A stretch of DNA of 64,000 nucleotides, from NCBI RefSeq assembly GCF_947496485.1, contig NZ_CANMCZ010000003.1, positions 434,001-498,000 of the forward strand, given 5' to 3'. The translations under genes and the position numbers were made by a program. Positions 33,823 through 42,018 of the stretch are shown here, one piece after another. The DNA is from an uncultured Winogradskyella sp. (lineage in GTDB: Bacteria; Bacteroidota; Bacteroidia; Flavobacteriales; Flavobacteriaceae). Within the stretch, counting starts at the first letter, position 1. The number at the start of each line of letters is the position of its first letter. The notes under the pieces were generated by a model. It ran no database searches. It was not told the origin of the DNA and saw only the letters and a program-made list of their open reading frames with translations.

Positions 33823-35004
33823 ATGAGTTACAATGTCAACGAAAAAGGATATTACGGTGAGTTTGGTGGAGCTTACATCCCAGAAATGCTGTATCCAAAT
33901 GTAGAAGAATTACGACAGAACTATCTTAAAATAATGGCAGAACCTTCATTTCAGGAAGAATTTAATGCCTTATTAAAAGATTATGTGGGCAGACCTTCAC
34001 CTCTCTATTTAGCCAAAAGACTTTCAGAAAAATACAATACCAAAATTTATCTAAAGCGTGAAGATTTAAACCATACTGGTGCACATAAAATCAATAATAC
34101 CATTGGACAAATCCTGATGGCTAAACGTTTAGGTAAGAACAGAATAATTGCAGAAACTGGGGCTGGTCAGCATGGTGTAGCTACTGCAACAGTATGTGCT
34201 CTGATGGGAATAGAGTGTATTGTTTACATGGGAGAAATTGATATTGCTCGTCAAGCTCCAAATGTAGCACGTATGAAAATGTTAGGAGCTAAAGTTGTGC
34301 CTGCGCTATCAGGTAGCAGAACTTTGAAAGATGCTACTAACGAAGCCATTCGAGATTGGATAAATAATCCTGTTGACACGCATTATATTATTGGAAGTGT
34401 GGTAGGACCTCATCCCTATCCAGATATGGTGGCTAAATTTCAGGCCGTAGTTTCGGAAGAAATTAAAAGTCAATTATTAGAAAAAGAAGGCACAGAAAAC
34501 CCAGATTATTTAATTGCTTGTGTTGGTGGTGGGAGTAATGCTGCAGGCACCTATTATCACTATTTAGATAATGAAGATGTAAATATCATAGCTGTTGAAG
34601 CTGCTGGAAAAGGTGTAGACTCTGGTGAAAGTGCTGCAACGTCAGTTTTGGGAAAAGAAGGCATTATTCACGGCAGCAAAACTCTGCTAATGCAAACAAA
34701 AGATGGACAAATTACAGAACCTTATTCTATTTCGGCAGGCTTAGACTATCCAGGTGTTGGCCCAATGCATGCCAATCTTTACAAAACAGGACGTGCAGAA
34801 TTCATTGCGATTACAGACGATGAAGCCATGACTTCTGGGTTAGAATTATGCCAATTAGAAGGAATTATTCCGGCAATTGAAACTTCACATGCTTTGGCAG
34901 TTTTTGAACACAAAAAATTTAAACCAGATGATATTGTAGTCGTAAACCTTTCTGGCCGTGGAGATAAAGATTTACAGAATTATATTGATTATTTTAAGTT
35001 ATAA
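33823..35004 (+). CDS. trpB: Tryptophan synthase beta subunit
   Basis: A 393-residue PLP enzyme of TrpB1 type. The PLP lysine is in [10 protein letters not shown], with the glycine-rich phosphate loop [23 protein letters not shown] at the start and SGRGDKD near the end are family landmarks. It condenses indole and serine to tryptophan. trpA follows after 2 nt. A TATTTTTG stretch at 33735-33742 could be a -7 element, leaving an 80-nt leader. The other trp genes are not in the window. Confidence 0.98.
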   Translation: MSYNVNEKGYYGEFGGAYIPEMLYPNVEELRQNYLKIMAEPSFQEEFNALLKDYVGRPSPLYLAKRLSEKYNTKIYLKREDLNHTGAHKINNTIGQILMAKRLGKNRIIAETGAGQHGVATATVCALMGIECIVYMGEIDIARQAPNVARMKMLGAKVVPALSGSRTLKDATNEAIRDWINNPVDTHYIIGSVVGPHPYPDMVAKFQAVVSEEIKSQLLEKEGTENPDYLIACVGGGSNAAGTYYHYLDNEDVNIIAVEAAGKGVDSGESAATSVLGKEGIIHGSKTLLMQTKDGQITEPYSISAGLDYPGVGPMHANLYKTGRAEFIAITDDEAMTSGLELCQLEGIIPAIETSHALAVFEHKKFKPDDIVVVNLSGRGDKDLQNYIDYFKL

Positions 35005-35006
35005 GT

Positions 35007-35768
35007 ATGAACAGAATAAATCAAAAACTAAAAGAAGATAAAAAACTCTTATCTATATACTTTACAGCTGGTTACCCTAACATTGAAGATACAGTACCAG
35101 TTATTAAAAATCTTGAAAAAAGTGGTGTCGATATGATAGAAATTGGATTACCTTTTAGTGATCCATTGGCTGATGGCCCAACGATACAAGCAAGTTCTAC
35201 ACAAGCATTAAAAAACGGTATGACGAGCGATATCCTTTTTGAGCAATTAAAAGATATTCGTCAGTCGGTATCAATTCCATTAATTATTATGGGCTATTTT
35301 AACCCGATGTTGCAATATGGAGTAGAAGCATTTTGTAAAAAATGCAGCGACGTGGGTGTGGATGGTCTCATTATACCAGATTTACCAGTTGATGTATATA
35401 ACTCAGAATACAAAGAAACATTTGAAAAATATGGTTTAATCAATGTCTTCTTAATTACACCACAAACTTCAGATGAGCGTATTCATTATATCGATTCTGT
35501 TTCTGATGGATTCATTTATATGGTAAGTTCTGCGAGTACAACCGGAGCAAAAGTTGGATTTGGTAATGAGCAAACTGAATATTTTGAACGTATTGCCAAT
35601 ATGAATCTTAATAGTCCACAGATAGTAGGTTTTGGCATTTCAAATAATGACACGTTTTTACAAGCCACTGAATATGCTAAAGGAGCAATTATTGGTAGTG
35701 CTTTTATTAAGCATTTGACCACTAACGGTGTAAATTCTATTGATAAATTTGTTGATACTATATTGTGA
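35007..35768 (+). CDS. trpA: Tryptophan synthase alpha subunit
   Basis: A 253-residue TIM barrel. IEIGLPFSDPLADGPTIQ carries the catalytic Glu, and GVDGLIIPDLPVD the catalytic Asp. VSSASTTGAK and VGFGISNND close the phosphate site. It cleaves indole-3-glycerol phosphate and passes indole to TrpB. A GTG-started small membrane gene overlaps its stop codon by 4 nt. Confidence 0.98.
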   Translation: MNRINQKLKEDKKLLSIYFTAGYPNIEDTVPVIKNLEKSGVDMIEIGLPFSDPLADGPTIQASSTQALKNGMTSDILFEQLKDIRQSVSIPLIIMGYFNPMLQYGVEAFCKKCSDVGVDGLIIPDLPVDVYNSEYKETFEKYGLINVFLITPQTSDERIHYIDSVSDGFIYMVSSASTTGAKVGFGNEQTEYFERIANMNLNSPQIVGFGISNNDTFLQATEYAKGAIIGSAFIKHLTTNGVNSIDKFVDTIL

Positions 35769-35977
35769 AAGTCTTAAATGATTGGAGAATAATTATACTG
35801 CTTTGCCTAACTCTAGGTTTAGCACCTTTTTTCCCTGAACCACATCTTTTAGGGAAATTGCGCTGGATTAGTGGAGGTGCAAATGGAATGGTAGCGAAAG
35901 ATTATTTTGATGTTTTGCTTCATGGTTTTCCTTTTGCATTATTGATACGATTAATCATTTTAAAGATTAAAAAGTGA
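35765..35977 (+). CDS. Small membrane protein coupled to trpA
   Basis: A 70-residue protein starting at GTG, overlapping the trpA stop codon as GTGA. Two transmembrane stretches (about 8-24 and 48-68) flank a loop GKLRWISGGANGMVAKDYFD. I know similar short proteins after trp genes or elsewhere in Flavobacteria, always without function. Coupling to trpA appears to be a matter of transcript order. Confidence 0.72.
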   Translation: MKVLNDWRIIILLCLTLGLAPFFPEPHLLGKLRWISGGANGMVAKDYFDVLLHGFPFALLIRLIILKIKK

Positions 35978-36008
35978 GATTCTGAAACAAGTTCAGAATG
36001 ACAAAACT
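35976..36008 (+). repeat. REP-like palindromic repeat, copy 1
   Basis: The core pairs ATTCTGAA (35979-35986) with TTCAGAAT (35992-35999) around the loop ACAAG, followed by GACAAAACT. The element lies in the gap between the trpA-linked membrane gene and trmL. It matches copies at 44487 and 51344 apart from changes that keep the stem paired. Confidence 0.8.
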
Positions 36009-36019
36009 GATTCAAAAAT

Positions 36020-36475
36020 ATGCCACTGAACATCGTCCTCATAGAACCTGAAATTCCCAACAATACTGGTAATATTGGTCGTTTAGCATTGGCATCAGGT
36101 TCAAGACTACATTTGGTAAAACCTTTTGGTTTCGAAATTGATGATAAACGACTTAGACGTGCTGGTTTAGATTATTGGCAACATTTAGACGTCATTTATT
36201 ACGATTCTATTGATGATTTCTTTATAAAAAATAAAAAGTCTGAAATGATATTCTTATCTAGCCATGGCACGCAATCGCATTGGGATATATCTTATACTGA
36301 CAATATGTTCCTCATCTTTGGCAAAGAATCTGTTGGTTTGCCAAAAACGTTAATAGAAATGCATCAAAATCGTCTTTTCAAAATTCCATTATATAGTAAG
36401 GAGATTAGAAGCTTAAATCTTGCCAATGCAGTGAGTATTATTGTTTATGAAGGCTTAAGACAACTAGAGTTATAA
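36020..36475 (+). CDS. trmL: tRNA (cytidine/uridine-34-2'-O)-methyltransferase TrmL
   Basis: A 151-residue SPOUT methyltransferase. Motif 1 NNTGNIGRLALASGSRLHLVKP, then LIFGKESVGLPKTLIE and the trefoil-knot end SLNLANAVSIIVYEGLRQ are all diagnostic of TrmL (YibK). It methylates the ribose of the wobble base in leucine tRNAs. It has the normal single-domain length and sits 42 nt past the trpA-linked gene with a REP-like element between. Confidence 0.95.
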   Translation: MPLNIVLIEPEIPNNTGNIGRLALASGSRLHLVKPFGFEIDDKRLRRAGLDYWQHLDVIYYDSIDDFFIKNKKSEMIFLSSHGTQSHWDISYTDNMFLIFGKESVGLPKTLIEMHQNRLFKIPLYSKEIRSLNLANAVSIIVYEGLRQLEL

Positions 36476-36497
36476 ATAAACTTTATTATCTTTGAGT

Positions 36498-36863
36498 ATG
36501 AAACTCTCAAAAAACATAAATATTTTGTTTTTCGGATTGACGCTTGTCTTAAGTTTAGTCTCGTTTTCTGGAGTTACAAATAACTCACCTAGTGAAGCCC
36601 TTAAATCGGCATTAGTTATAAGTGACAAAGACGAAGACACAAGTTTCTGCTTTCAATTTCAAGATGTAGACAAAATTGCTTTTGTTTCTTTTTTCAAATA
36701 TGCAACGTATTCATTTAAAACACTTAAAAGCACTCAAGATTTACATCAAAAAAATTCTTATAGCACATATACTGCTAAAAATCTTTGGCTTAGAGCTAAA
36801 CAACTTCATACCAAGTTCTATCCATTTACCACACACCAAACAACTTATAATAACATCGTATAG
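36498..36863 (+). CDS. Short exported protein of unknown function
   Basis: The ATG at 36498 (MKLSKNINILFFGLTLVLSLVSFSG) gives 121 residues with an apparent signal peptide. The rest (DTSFCFQFQDVDKIAFVSFF, YSTYTAKNLWLRAKQLHTKF) has no recognisable domain. The following short gene also encodes a small membrane or exported protein. The call rests on the signal peptide and the lack of competing genes. Confidence 0.55.
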   Translation: MKLSKNINILFFGLTLVLSLVSFSGVTNNSPSEALKSALVISDKDEDTSFCFQFQDVDKIAFVSFFKYATYSFKTLKSTQDLHQKNSYSTYTAKNLWLRAKQLHTKFYPFTTHQTTYNNIV

Positions 36864-36946
36864 TAGTTATATGTAGCCTTTATAGGCTAATAATTATCTA
36901 TTATTAATTGCATCTCAACCCTGTAGATGCTATACGCTGTTATATT

Positions 36947-37123
36947 ATGAAGATTAAAAAAACTTTTAGGTTAATTGCCTTAATTTTTATGATTATGTTG
37001 GCTTGTATTGTGCCATTTCCTTTAAAGTTTTCGCAAAAAGATAACTTACCTAAAAATCTAATTGAAAATGTAGAAGTAACAAAAGAAGAGGATGACGAAG
37101 ATGATATCAAAGAGATATTTTAG
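36947..37123 (+). CDS. Short single-helix membrane protein
   Basis: The ATG at 36947 (MKIKKTFRLIALIFMIMLACIVPFPL) gives 58 residues: one transmembrane helix or uncleaved signal, then a charged tail ending KEEDDEDDIKEIF. Hydrophobic helix plus acidic tail is the same outline as the ORF at 6480, though the sequences differ. No family is known. Support is moderate. Confidence 0.5.
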   Translation: MKIKKTFRLIALIFMIMLACIVPFPLKFSQKDNLPKNLIENVEVTKEEDDEDDIKEIF

Positions 37124-37197
37124 GACGTTTTTTACCTATTAAACTTTTTTCAACTATATTAGTCCAATATTTTGTTTAACACCTAAATCTTAAAACA

Positions 37198-37536
37198 ATG
37201 ATATCTAAAACATTAAAAGCCAGTATTTTTATAATCGCTGTAGCTTCTTTTTCTTTTGCAGGAGCACAAGAAAAGCTTGAGGTAAAGAAAGACAAATCTG
37301 AGAAAATGTTTAAGCATTTGGATGCTAATGCAGACGACATTATTACTCTAGAGGAGTTTAAAGCCAAAAGAATGAAGGACCCATCTAAGGAAACGCAAGT
37401 TGAAAAGCGTTTTGCAAGCATGGATACCGATAAAAATGGAACTGTTGATAAAGCCGAATTCAAGGTCTTTTTTGAAACACCTAGAAGTCTTAAGCAAACA
37501 AAAAAAGCTGAGAAAGTTAAAGTGAAAAAGGGTTAA
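37198..37536 (+). CDS. Exported EF-hand calcium-binding protein
   Basis: A 112-residue protein with a signal peptide (ASIFIIAVASFSFAGAQ). Two EF-hand loops are visible: DANADDIITLEEF and DTDKNGTVDKAEF, both with the expected acidic positions and terminal Glu. A basic tail (KQTKKAEKVKVKKG) ends it. It probably binds calcium in the periplasm. A strong intrinsic terminator follows 34 nt after the stop. Confidence 0.88.
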   Translation: MISKTLKASIFIIAVASFSFAGAQEKLEVKKDKSEKMFKHLDANADDIITLEEFKAKRMKDPSKETQVEKRFASMDTDKNGTVDKAEFKVFFETPRSLKQTKKAEKVKVKKG

Positions 37537-37570
37537 TTAGTATAAATAAACTTTTTTATCATACTTATAT

Positions 37571-37599
37571 AAAAATCCTCTAGTCTTTAGAGGATTTTT
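37571..37599 (+). terminator. Intrinsic terminator of the EF-hand gene
   Basis: Perfect 12-bp stem AAAAATCCTCTA / TAGAGGATTTTT with a 5-nt loop; the T tract lies in the right arm. It is 34 nt past the EF-hand stop and before the YitT-family gene. Confidence 0.85.
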
Positions 37600-37651
37600 C
37601 GCATTTATAAAGATTGATTTTATTATTTTCAATTACGCAAAAACTTAAGAC

Positions 37652-38542
37652 TTGAGACACTCTAAAACTTATAATTATATTTCAGAATACGGACAAATTA
37701 TACTCGGTATAATCCTTGCCAGCATAGGATTAAAAGCATTCTTATTACCAAACGGATTTTTAGATGGAGGTGTTACGGGAATGGCTCTATTAGTGCGAAC
37801 ACAAATAGATATTAGCCTTTCTATTTTGTTAATCATCTTTAGTATTCCATTTTTAATATTAGGCTATTACACAGTTTCTAAACGAATTGTAATAAAATCA
37901 ATTATTAGTATTCTTGGCTTGGCGCTCTTTATTCATTTTGAGAACTTCGGTACTATCACTGACGATAAACTTTTAATTTCAATTTTTGGAGGCTTGTTTT
38001 TAGGTGCAGGCATTGGCATATCAATACGCAATGGTTCTGTGCTAGATGGTTCTGAAATTTTAGGTGTATATCTAAATGATAAATTCGGTTTTAGTATTGG
38101 TCAGGTAATTTTGCTTTTTAATATTATTCTATTTAGTATAACGGCTTGGGTTATTTCTACTGAAGTGGCCCTTTATTCTATTCTTACCTATATCGTAACT
38201 GCAAAAGTCACTGATCTCACTATTGAAGGTTTTGAAGATTTTATTGGTGTAACCATAGTGTCTAAGAAATATATAGAAATAAAATTGGCTATTATGAAAG
38301 AGTTAGGAGCAGGTTTAACCACCTACAAAGGCTCAAAAGGTTTTGGTAGTCAAGGCAAACAAGAAGATTTTGATATTATTCATACCATTATCAATCGTAT
38401 TGATATTAAAAAAATGCACCGAATCATTGACAACATAGACGAAAACGCTTTTATAGTAGAGTTTGATGTTAATAATGTTAAAGGTGGAGTTCTGAGACAC
38501 TATTTAGACAAGAAGAAGAATAAAATATTACCAAAACTGTAG
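37652..38542 (+). CDS. YitT family membrane protein (DUF161/DUF2179)
   Basis: A 296-residue protein starting at TTG. Five to six transmembrane helices occupy the first 190 residues (YGQIILGIILASIGLKAFLLPN, GGVTGMALLVRT, LGAGIGISIRNGSVLDGSEI). The C-terminal cytoplasmic DUF2179 domain contains ELGAGLTTYKGSKGF and EFDVNNVKGG. YitT-type proteins are widespread with no proved substrate. It lies alone. Confidence 0.9.
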   Translation: MRHSKTYNYISEYGQIILGIILASIGLKAFLLPNGFLDGGVTGMALLVRTQIDISLSILLIIFSIPFLILGYYTVSKRIVIKSIISILGLALFIHFENFGTITDDKLLISIFGGLFLGAGIGISIRNGSVLDGSEILGVYLNDKFGFSIGQVILLFNIILFSITAWVISTEVALYSILTYIVTAKVTDLTIEGFEDFIGVTIVSKKYIEIKLAIMKELGAGLTTYKGSKGFGSQGKQEDFDIIHTIINRIDIKKMHRIIDNIDENAFIVEFDVNNVKGGVLRHYLDKKKNKILPKL

Positions 38543-38698
38543 AAAATTCTTTTAATGTTAGTTACTAGCACTTAATACTTCGGTATATTTATATTGAGAT
38601 TAATGGATAGAATGTTAAATAGACACCTAATTTAAAATGAATCTCAACTGATTATTCACCATATTAGAAGAATATTAAAAATTAAAGTATCTCAAATT

Positions 38699-39214
38699 AT
38701 GAAAATTCCGAAATCAATTGTTACCTCAATTTTAATTATTCTATTTATTCAAACTAGTTTATCGCAAGAATTTAAAATTCCAAACAATGTGAAATTAGAA
38801 TCTGCTGAAGACTATAAAAAATATGAAACAGATATTTTAAATTGTATAAATTGGTTAGAAAACACACCTGTAAATCAAAATTCTGATAAAAGAACATTAG
38901 CTAATGCTTTTTTGATGCAATGGGCAACAGGAACTCCTACAGTAACTATTGAAATGCAAGCCTTTCAGTTAGATTTGACAAAAAAGAATCCCGAACTATT
39001 AATGATTTTTTTAGGTGGATGGATAAAATATGTCATCCAAAATCCTTCCGAAAAAGATAATATTGAATCAGGTAACATAGCTGGAATAAACAGTATTATT
39101 AAAGTATATTCTGCCAATAAAGGCGATGGACTAAAAAAAGACAAAAGAATTGAGAAGCTCATAAAAATGGATACTTCTGAATTACAGAAATGGGTTGCTG
39201 ATAAATTAAAATAA
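38699..39214 (+). CDS. Exported protein of unknown function
   Basis: A 171-residue helical protein with a signal peptide (IVTSILIILFIQTSLSQ). The mature part (NCINWLENTPVNQNSDKRTLANAFLMQWATGTPTVT split over about 50-85, then INSIIKVYSANKGDGLKKDKRIEKL) resembles short flavobacterial secreted proteins, function unknown. It ends 13 nt before the convergent VF530 operon. An 8-bp inverted repeat (TTGAGATT/AATCTCAA) lies upstream at 38594-38647. Confidence 0.65.
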   Translation: MKIPKSIVTSILIILFIQTSLSQEFKIPNNVKLESAEDYKKYETDILNCINWLENTPVNQNSDKRTLANAFLMQWATGTPTVTIEMQAFQLDLTKKNPELLMIFLGGWIKYVIQNPSEKDNIESGNIAGINSIIKVYSANKGDGLKKDKRIEKLIKMDTSELQKWVADKLK

Positions 39215-39227
39215 ACTAGTGTTAATA

Positions 39228-39452
39228 TTAACGCTTCTTTCGTAACATCTCTAAATACATAGTCTCTACCTTAGTGCGTGCCCAAGGTGTACGTCGCAAA
39301 AATTTTAAACTAGATTTTACTGATGGATCGTGTGTAAAACAACGAATATTAACCTGATAACCCATATACTCCCATCCGTAATACGCTTGTAGTTCAGTAA
39401 TCATCTGTTCTAGTTTTATTCCGTGTAAAGGGTTGTTAGCTTGTGTAGACAA
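39228..39452 (-). CDS. VF530 family DNA-binding protein
   Basis: A 74-residue protein. [30 protein letters not shown] and [18 protein letters not shown] are the family signature over almost the full length. VF530 from Vibrio fischeri has a known structure and is described as DNA-binding (DUF2132). It starts 1 nt after the gene upstream and belongs to an operon headed by the DEAD-box helicase. Confidence 0.9.
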   Translation of the reverse strand: MSTQANNPLHGIKLEQMITELQAYYGWEYMGYQVNIRCFTHDPSVKSSLKFLRRTPWARTKVETMYLEMLRKKR

Positions 39453-39453
39453 A

Positions 39454-39669
39454 TTACAAGTTTTTAACTAATTCTTTAATCTTTATGGCTTTCTCAAAAT
39501 GATTCAATTGATGTGTTTGTATCCACCAAGTTGCGGCTTCCATTAATAATTCTGGATTATCATTTTTATTAGCAAAAAAAGCATAAAAAGACAAGCCTAC
39601 ATTGGATCCTTTTTGTGCTATTTTTTTATCACAAACCTCTATGATTTTAGTTTTTAAAATTGGTGTCAC
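39454..39669 (-). CDS. Small DUF6500-like protein
   Basis: A 71-residue helical protein ([43 protein letters not shown]). I believe it belongs to DUF6500, a short bacterial family of unknown function; this is from memory of the family pattern and is not certain. It lies between the helicase and VF530 genes with gaps of 2 and 1 nt. Confidence 0.68.
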   Translation of the reverse strand: MTPILKTKIIEVCDKKIAQKGSNVGLSFYAFFANKNDNPELLMEAATWWIQTHQLNHFEKAIKIKELVKNL

Positions 39670-39671
39670 TA

Positions 39672-40958
39672 CTATCCTCTATTATCAGATCTTCTGCGAT
39701 TTCTGTTTCGACTAGAATTCTTCTTGTTCCCTGAGTTATTTCTAGAGCTATTTCTAGAATTTGAATTTCGACCACGACCTTGGTTTCTATTCTGTCCTGG
39801 TTTTACAGGTTCAGTAGACGCATTAGGATCTGGCTCAAAACCCTCAACAATTTCTACAGGAATCTTCATATCGATTAACTTCTGAATATCTCTTAGATAA
39901 GTCGTTTCATCAGCACTTACTAAAGAGATAGCTTCACCACTTGCTCCTGCTCTACCTGTTCTACCTATTCGGTGTACATAGTCTTCTGAAATATTTGGTA
40001 ATTCAAAATTAATAACATGCGGTAATAACGGAATATCTAAACCACGAGCCGCAATATCTGTAGCGACTAAAACTCGAACAGAACCGTTTTTGAATCCAGC
40101 TAAAGCTTTAGTTCTGGCACCTTGACTTTTATTTCCATGAATAGCTGCCGCAGAAATACCAGCACTAATCATCTTTTTACAAAGCTTATTGGCACCATGT
40201 TTTGTTCTGGTAAATACTAGAACTTGCTTCCAATTTCCATCAGAAATTAGCTTAATAATTAGGCCTGTTTTTTTACCCTTCGCTACGCGATACACTTTTT
40301 GTTCAATAATTTCAACAGCAGTGTTTTCTGGAGTTGCTTCAACCTGTACTGGGTTATTAAGAATAGAATAGGCCAATTTCTTAATATCTTTAGAGAAGGT
40401 TGCAGAGAACATAAGATTCTGTCGCTTATCTGGCATAAGTTTCATCACGCGTTCTATATCGCGTAAAAAACCCATATCTAACATACGATCTGCTTCGTCT
40501 AAAACAAATATTTCGACACGTTTTAAAGATAACGCTCCTTGACTTTCTAAATCTAACAGTCGACCTGGAGTCGCTACTAAAATATCTACACCTTGCCTTA
40601 TCGTTGCCACCTGTGGCTTCTGATTGACTCCACCAAAAATAACAGCGCTTCTTAAATTTAAAAACTCACTATATTCTTTAACGTTAGCATAGACCTGAGC
40701 TGCTAACTCTCGTGTTGGAGTTAATACCAAAGCACGTATTGGTCTGTACTTTTGTTTTGGGTTTTCAGATAAAATATGTAATAATGGTAATGTAAAACCT
40801 GCTGTTTTTCCTGTGCCAGTTTGTGCAGAAGCTAAAACATCTTTTCCTTCTAAAACTGGCGGAATGGCTTTGGTCTGTATAGGTGATGGCGTTTCGTAGC
40901 CTTTTTTACTAATCGCACGCAATAATGGCTCAGATAAGCCTAATAATTCAAATGACAT
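39672..40958 (-). CDS. DEAD-box RNA helicase, RhlE-like
   Basis: A 428-residue helicase with Q motif ([14 protein letters not shown]), motif I AQTGTGKT, Ia PTRELAAQ, Ib TPGRLLD, II DEAD, III SAT, and the C-terminal lobe with [10 protein letters not shown] and [10 protein letters not shown]. After about residue 370 comes a disordered Asn/Arg/Ser-rich basic tail for RNA binding. The order and lengths match the RhlE branch. Such helicases support ribosome assembly and RNA turnover, often in the cold. It heads the operon with two small genes. Confidence 0.95.
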   Translation of the reverse strand: MSFELLGLSEPLLRAISKKGYETPSPIQTKAIPPVLEGKDVLASAQTGTGKTAGFTLPLLHILSENPKQKYRPIRALVLTPTRELAAQVYANVKEYSEFLNLRSAVIFGGVNQKPQVATIRQGVDILVATPGRLLDLESQGALSLKRVEIFVLDEADRMLDMGFLRDIERVMKLMPDKRQNLMFSATFSKDIKKLAYSILNNPVQVEATPENTAVEIIEQKVYRVAKGKKTGLIIKLISDGNWKQVLVFTRTKHGANKLCKKMISAGISAAAIHGNKSQGARTKALAGFKNGSVRVLVATDIAARGLDIPLLPHVINFELPNISEDYVHRIGRTGRAGASGEAISLVSADETTYLRDIQKLIDMKIPVEIVEGFEPDPNASTEPVKPGQNRNQGRGRNSNSRNSSRNNSGNKKNSSRNRNRRRSDNRG

Positions 40959-41057
40959 ATATAAAGTTTATGAAGCAAACTCTATACGGTTTAGGTCACT
41001 CCTTTAATTTGGCGCGAAGGTACATTTATTTTATTCGACGATACAACTAATAATAAC

Positions 41058-41867
41058 TTATTCTGACCCTCTTGTTGCTTTCCATTGTTGAAACTTAACA
41101 AATGGATTAGTAGCTCTGTTTTTAAAACCATGAATTGCAGCACTAAAAAGCAATAAACCAGCACTAACAAATGCAATAGCAGCGATAGCATCATTAATGC
41201 CTTTATTAGCGTTGGCAATACCAACAAAAGCCCAAGCACCAACAAGAGCAAATTCTCTCATGTTACGTTTCCATGTGATTGCTACATTTATCACCACAGC
41301 AATACCAATCATAAGTATCGTCCAGGTTATTTCTGATAAGCCAAAGCCCTTCCATTCTATCTTTATTAAATAAGTAGAGACGTTAGCGATACTTGCAACA
41401 GCTACCCAACCACTATAAATAACAAATGGCCACCAAACAAATGCCACAACAGGAAAACGTTCGTCATCTAATTCCATTCTATTATTCCAAACAATTTTAA
41501 GCAATGAAAAGAACAACAAAAAGATAAACACACAAGACCAATCTGTATGCTCATATATCCAAGCGAATACCCAAAGGGAATTAAACACACAAGACAATAT
41601 AAACCACCAGCCTGTTTTGAGGACAAAGTCGTCATTCTTGACTTTTACAAATAGGCTTCTACCTTGATATATAGCGAAAGCAAAAAGTAATAGATAGATA
41701 ATTCCCCAAATAGCGAAGGTGTAACCAGCTGGTGTAAACAAAGATCTGTAGCTATCTGAAACTTCACCAATGGTTGTATTATTCATTACACCAGTATTAG
41801 ATAGATAATTGATAAATATCGTTGAACCTAATGCTAATCCATTACCTATTTGTAGTGTTTTTTTCAT
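41058..41867 (-). CDS. TspO/MBR-like membrane protein
   Basis: A 269-residue protein with about seven or eight transmembrane helices rich in Trp (FAIWGIIYLLLFAFAIY, GWWFILSCVFNSLWVFAWIY, VAFVWWPFVIYSGWVAVASIAN). The FTPAGYTFAIWGIIY and SCVFNSLWVFAW pieces match tryptophan-rich TspO/MBR relatives, in an extended form. A ligand is not known. A gene cassette begins within 100 nt of its start. Confidence 0.78.
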   Translation of the reverse strand: MKKTLQIGNGLALGSTIFINYLSNTGVMNNTTIGEVSDSYRSLFTPAGYTFAIWGIIYLLLFAFAIYQGRSLFVKVKNDDFVLKTGWWFILSCVFNSLWVFAWIYEHTDWSCVFIFLLFFSLLKIVWNNRMELDDERFPVVAFVWWPFVIYSGWVAVASIANVSTYLIKIEWKGFGLSEITWTILMIGIAVVINVAITWKRNMREFALVGAWAFVGIANANKGINDAIAAIAFVSAGLLLFSAAIHGFKNRATNPFVKFQQWKATRGSE

Positions 41868-41961
41868 TGGAATTCTAATTTGTTACCAAGTTAAAGAAAC
41901 TAACAGAAACTCTAAAGTAATACACCAACACATATTGACTTTCATAAAATTTTCAACTAAC

Positions 41962-42018
41962 TTCGTTAACGTCTGATATAAGTCATTGAAACGGACTCAT
42001 ATCACAAAGTTGCCCACA
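41962..42018 (+). repeat. attC-like hairpin, left side of cassette
   Basis: TTCGTTAACG (41962-41971) is followed by a stem TGATATAAGTC / GACTCATATCA (41974-41984 with 41994-42004, 10 of 11 paired), then CACAAAG and TTGCCCACA. TTCGTTAACG is the exact reverse complement of the sequence at 44321-44330, on the far side of the cassette. GTTGCCCACA (42009-42018) is the exact reverse complement of the sequence at 44130-44139. This is the arrangement expected after cassette insertion between G and TT of a core site. Confidence 0.6.

Noticed and set aside
38594..38647. 8-bp inverted repeat upstream of the 38.7 kb gene
   Set aside because: Short arms with a 38-nt loop in AT-rich DNA; expected by chance.
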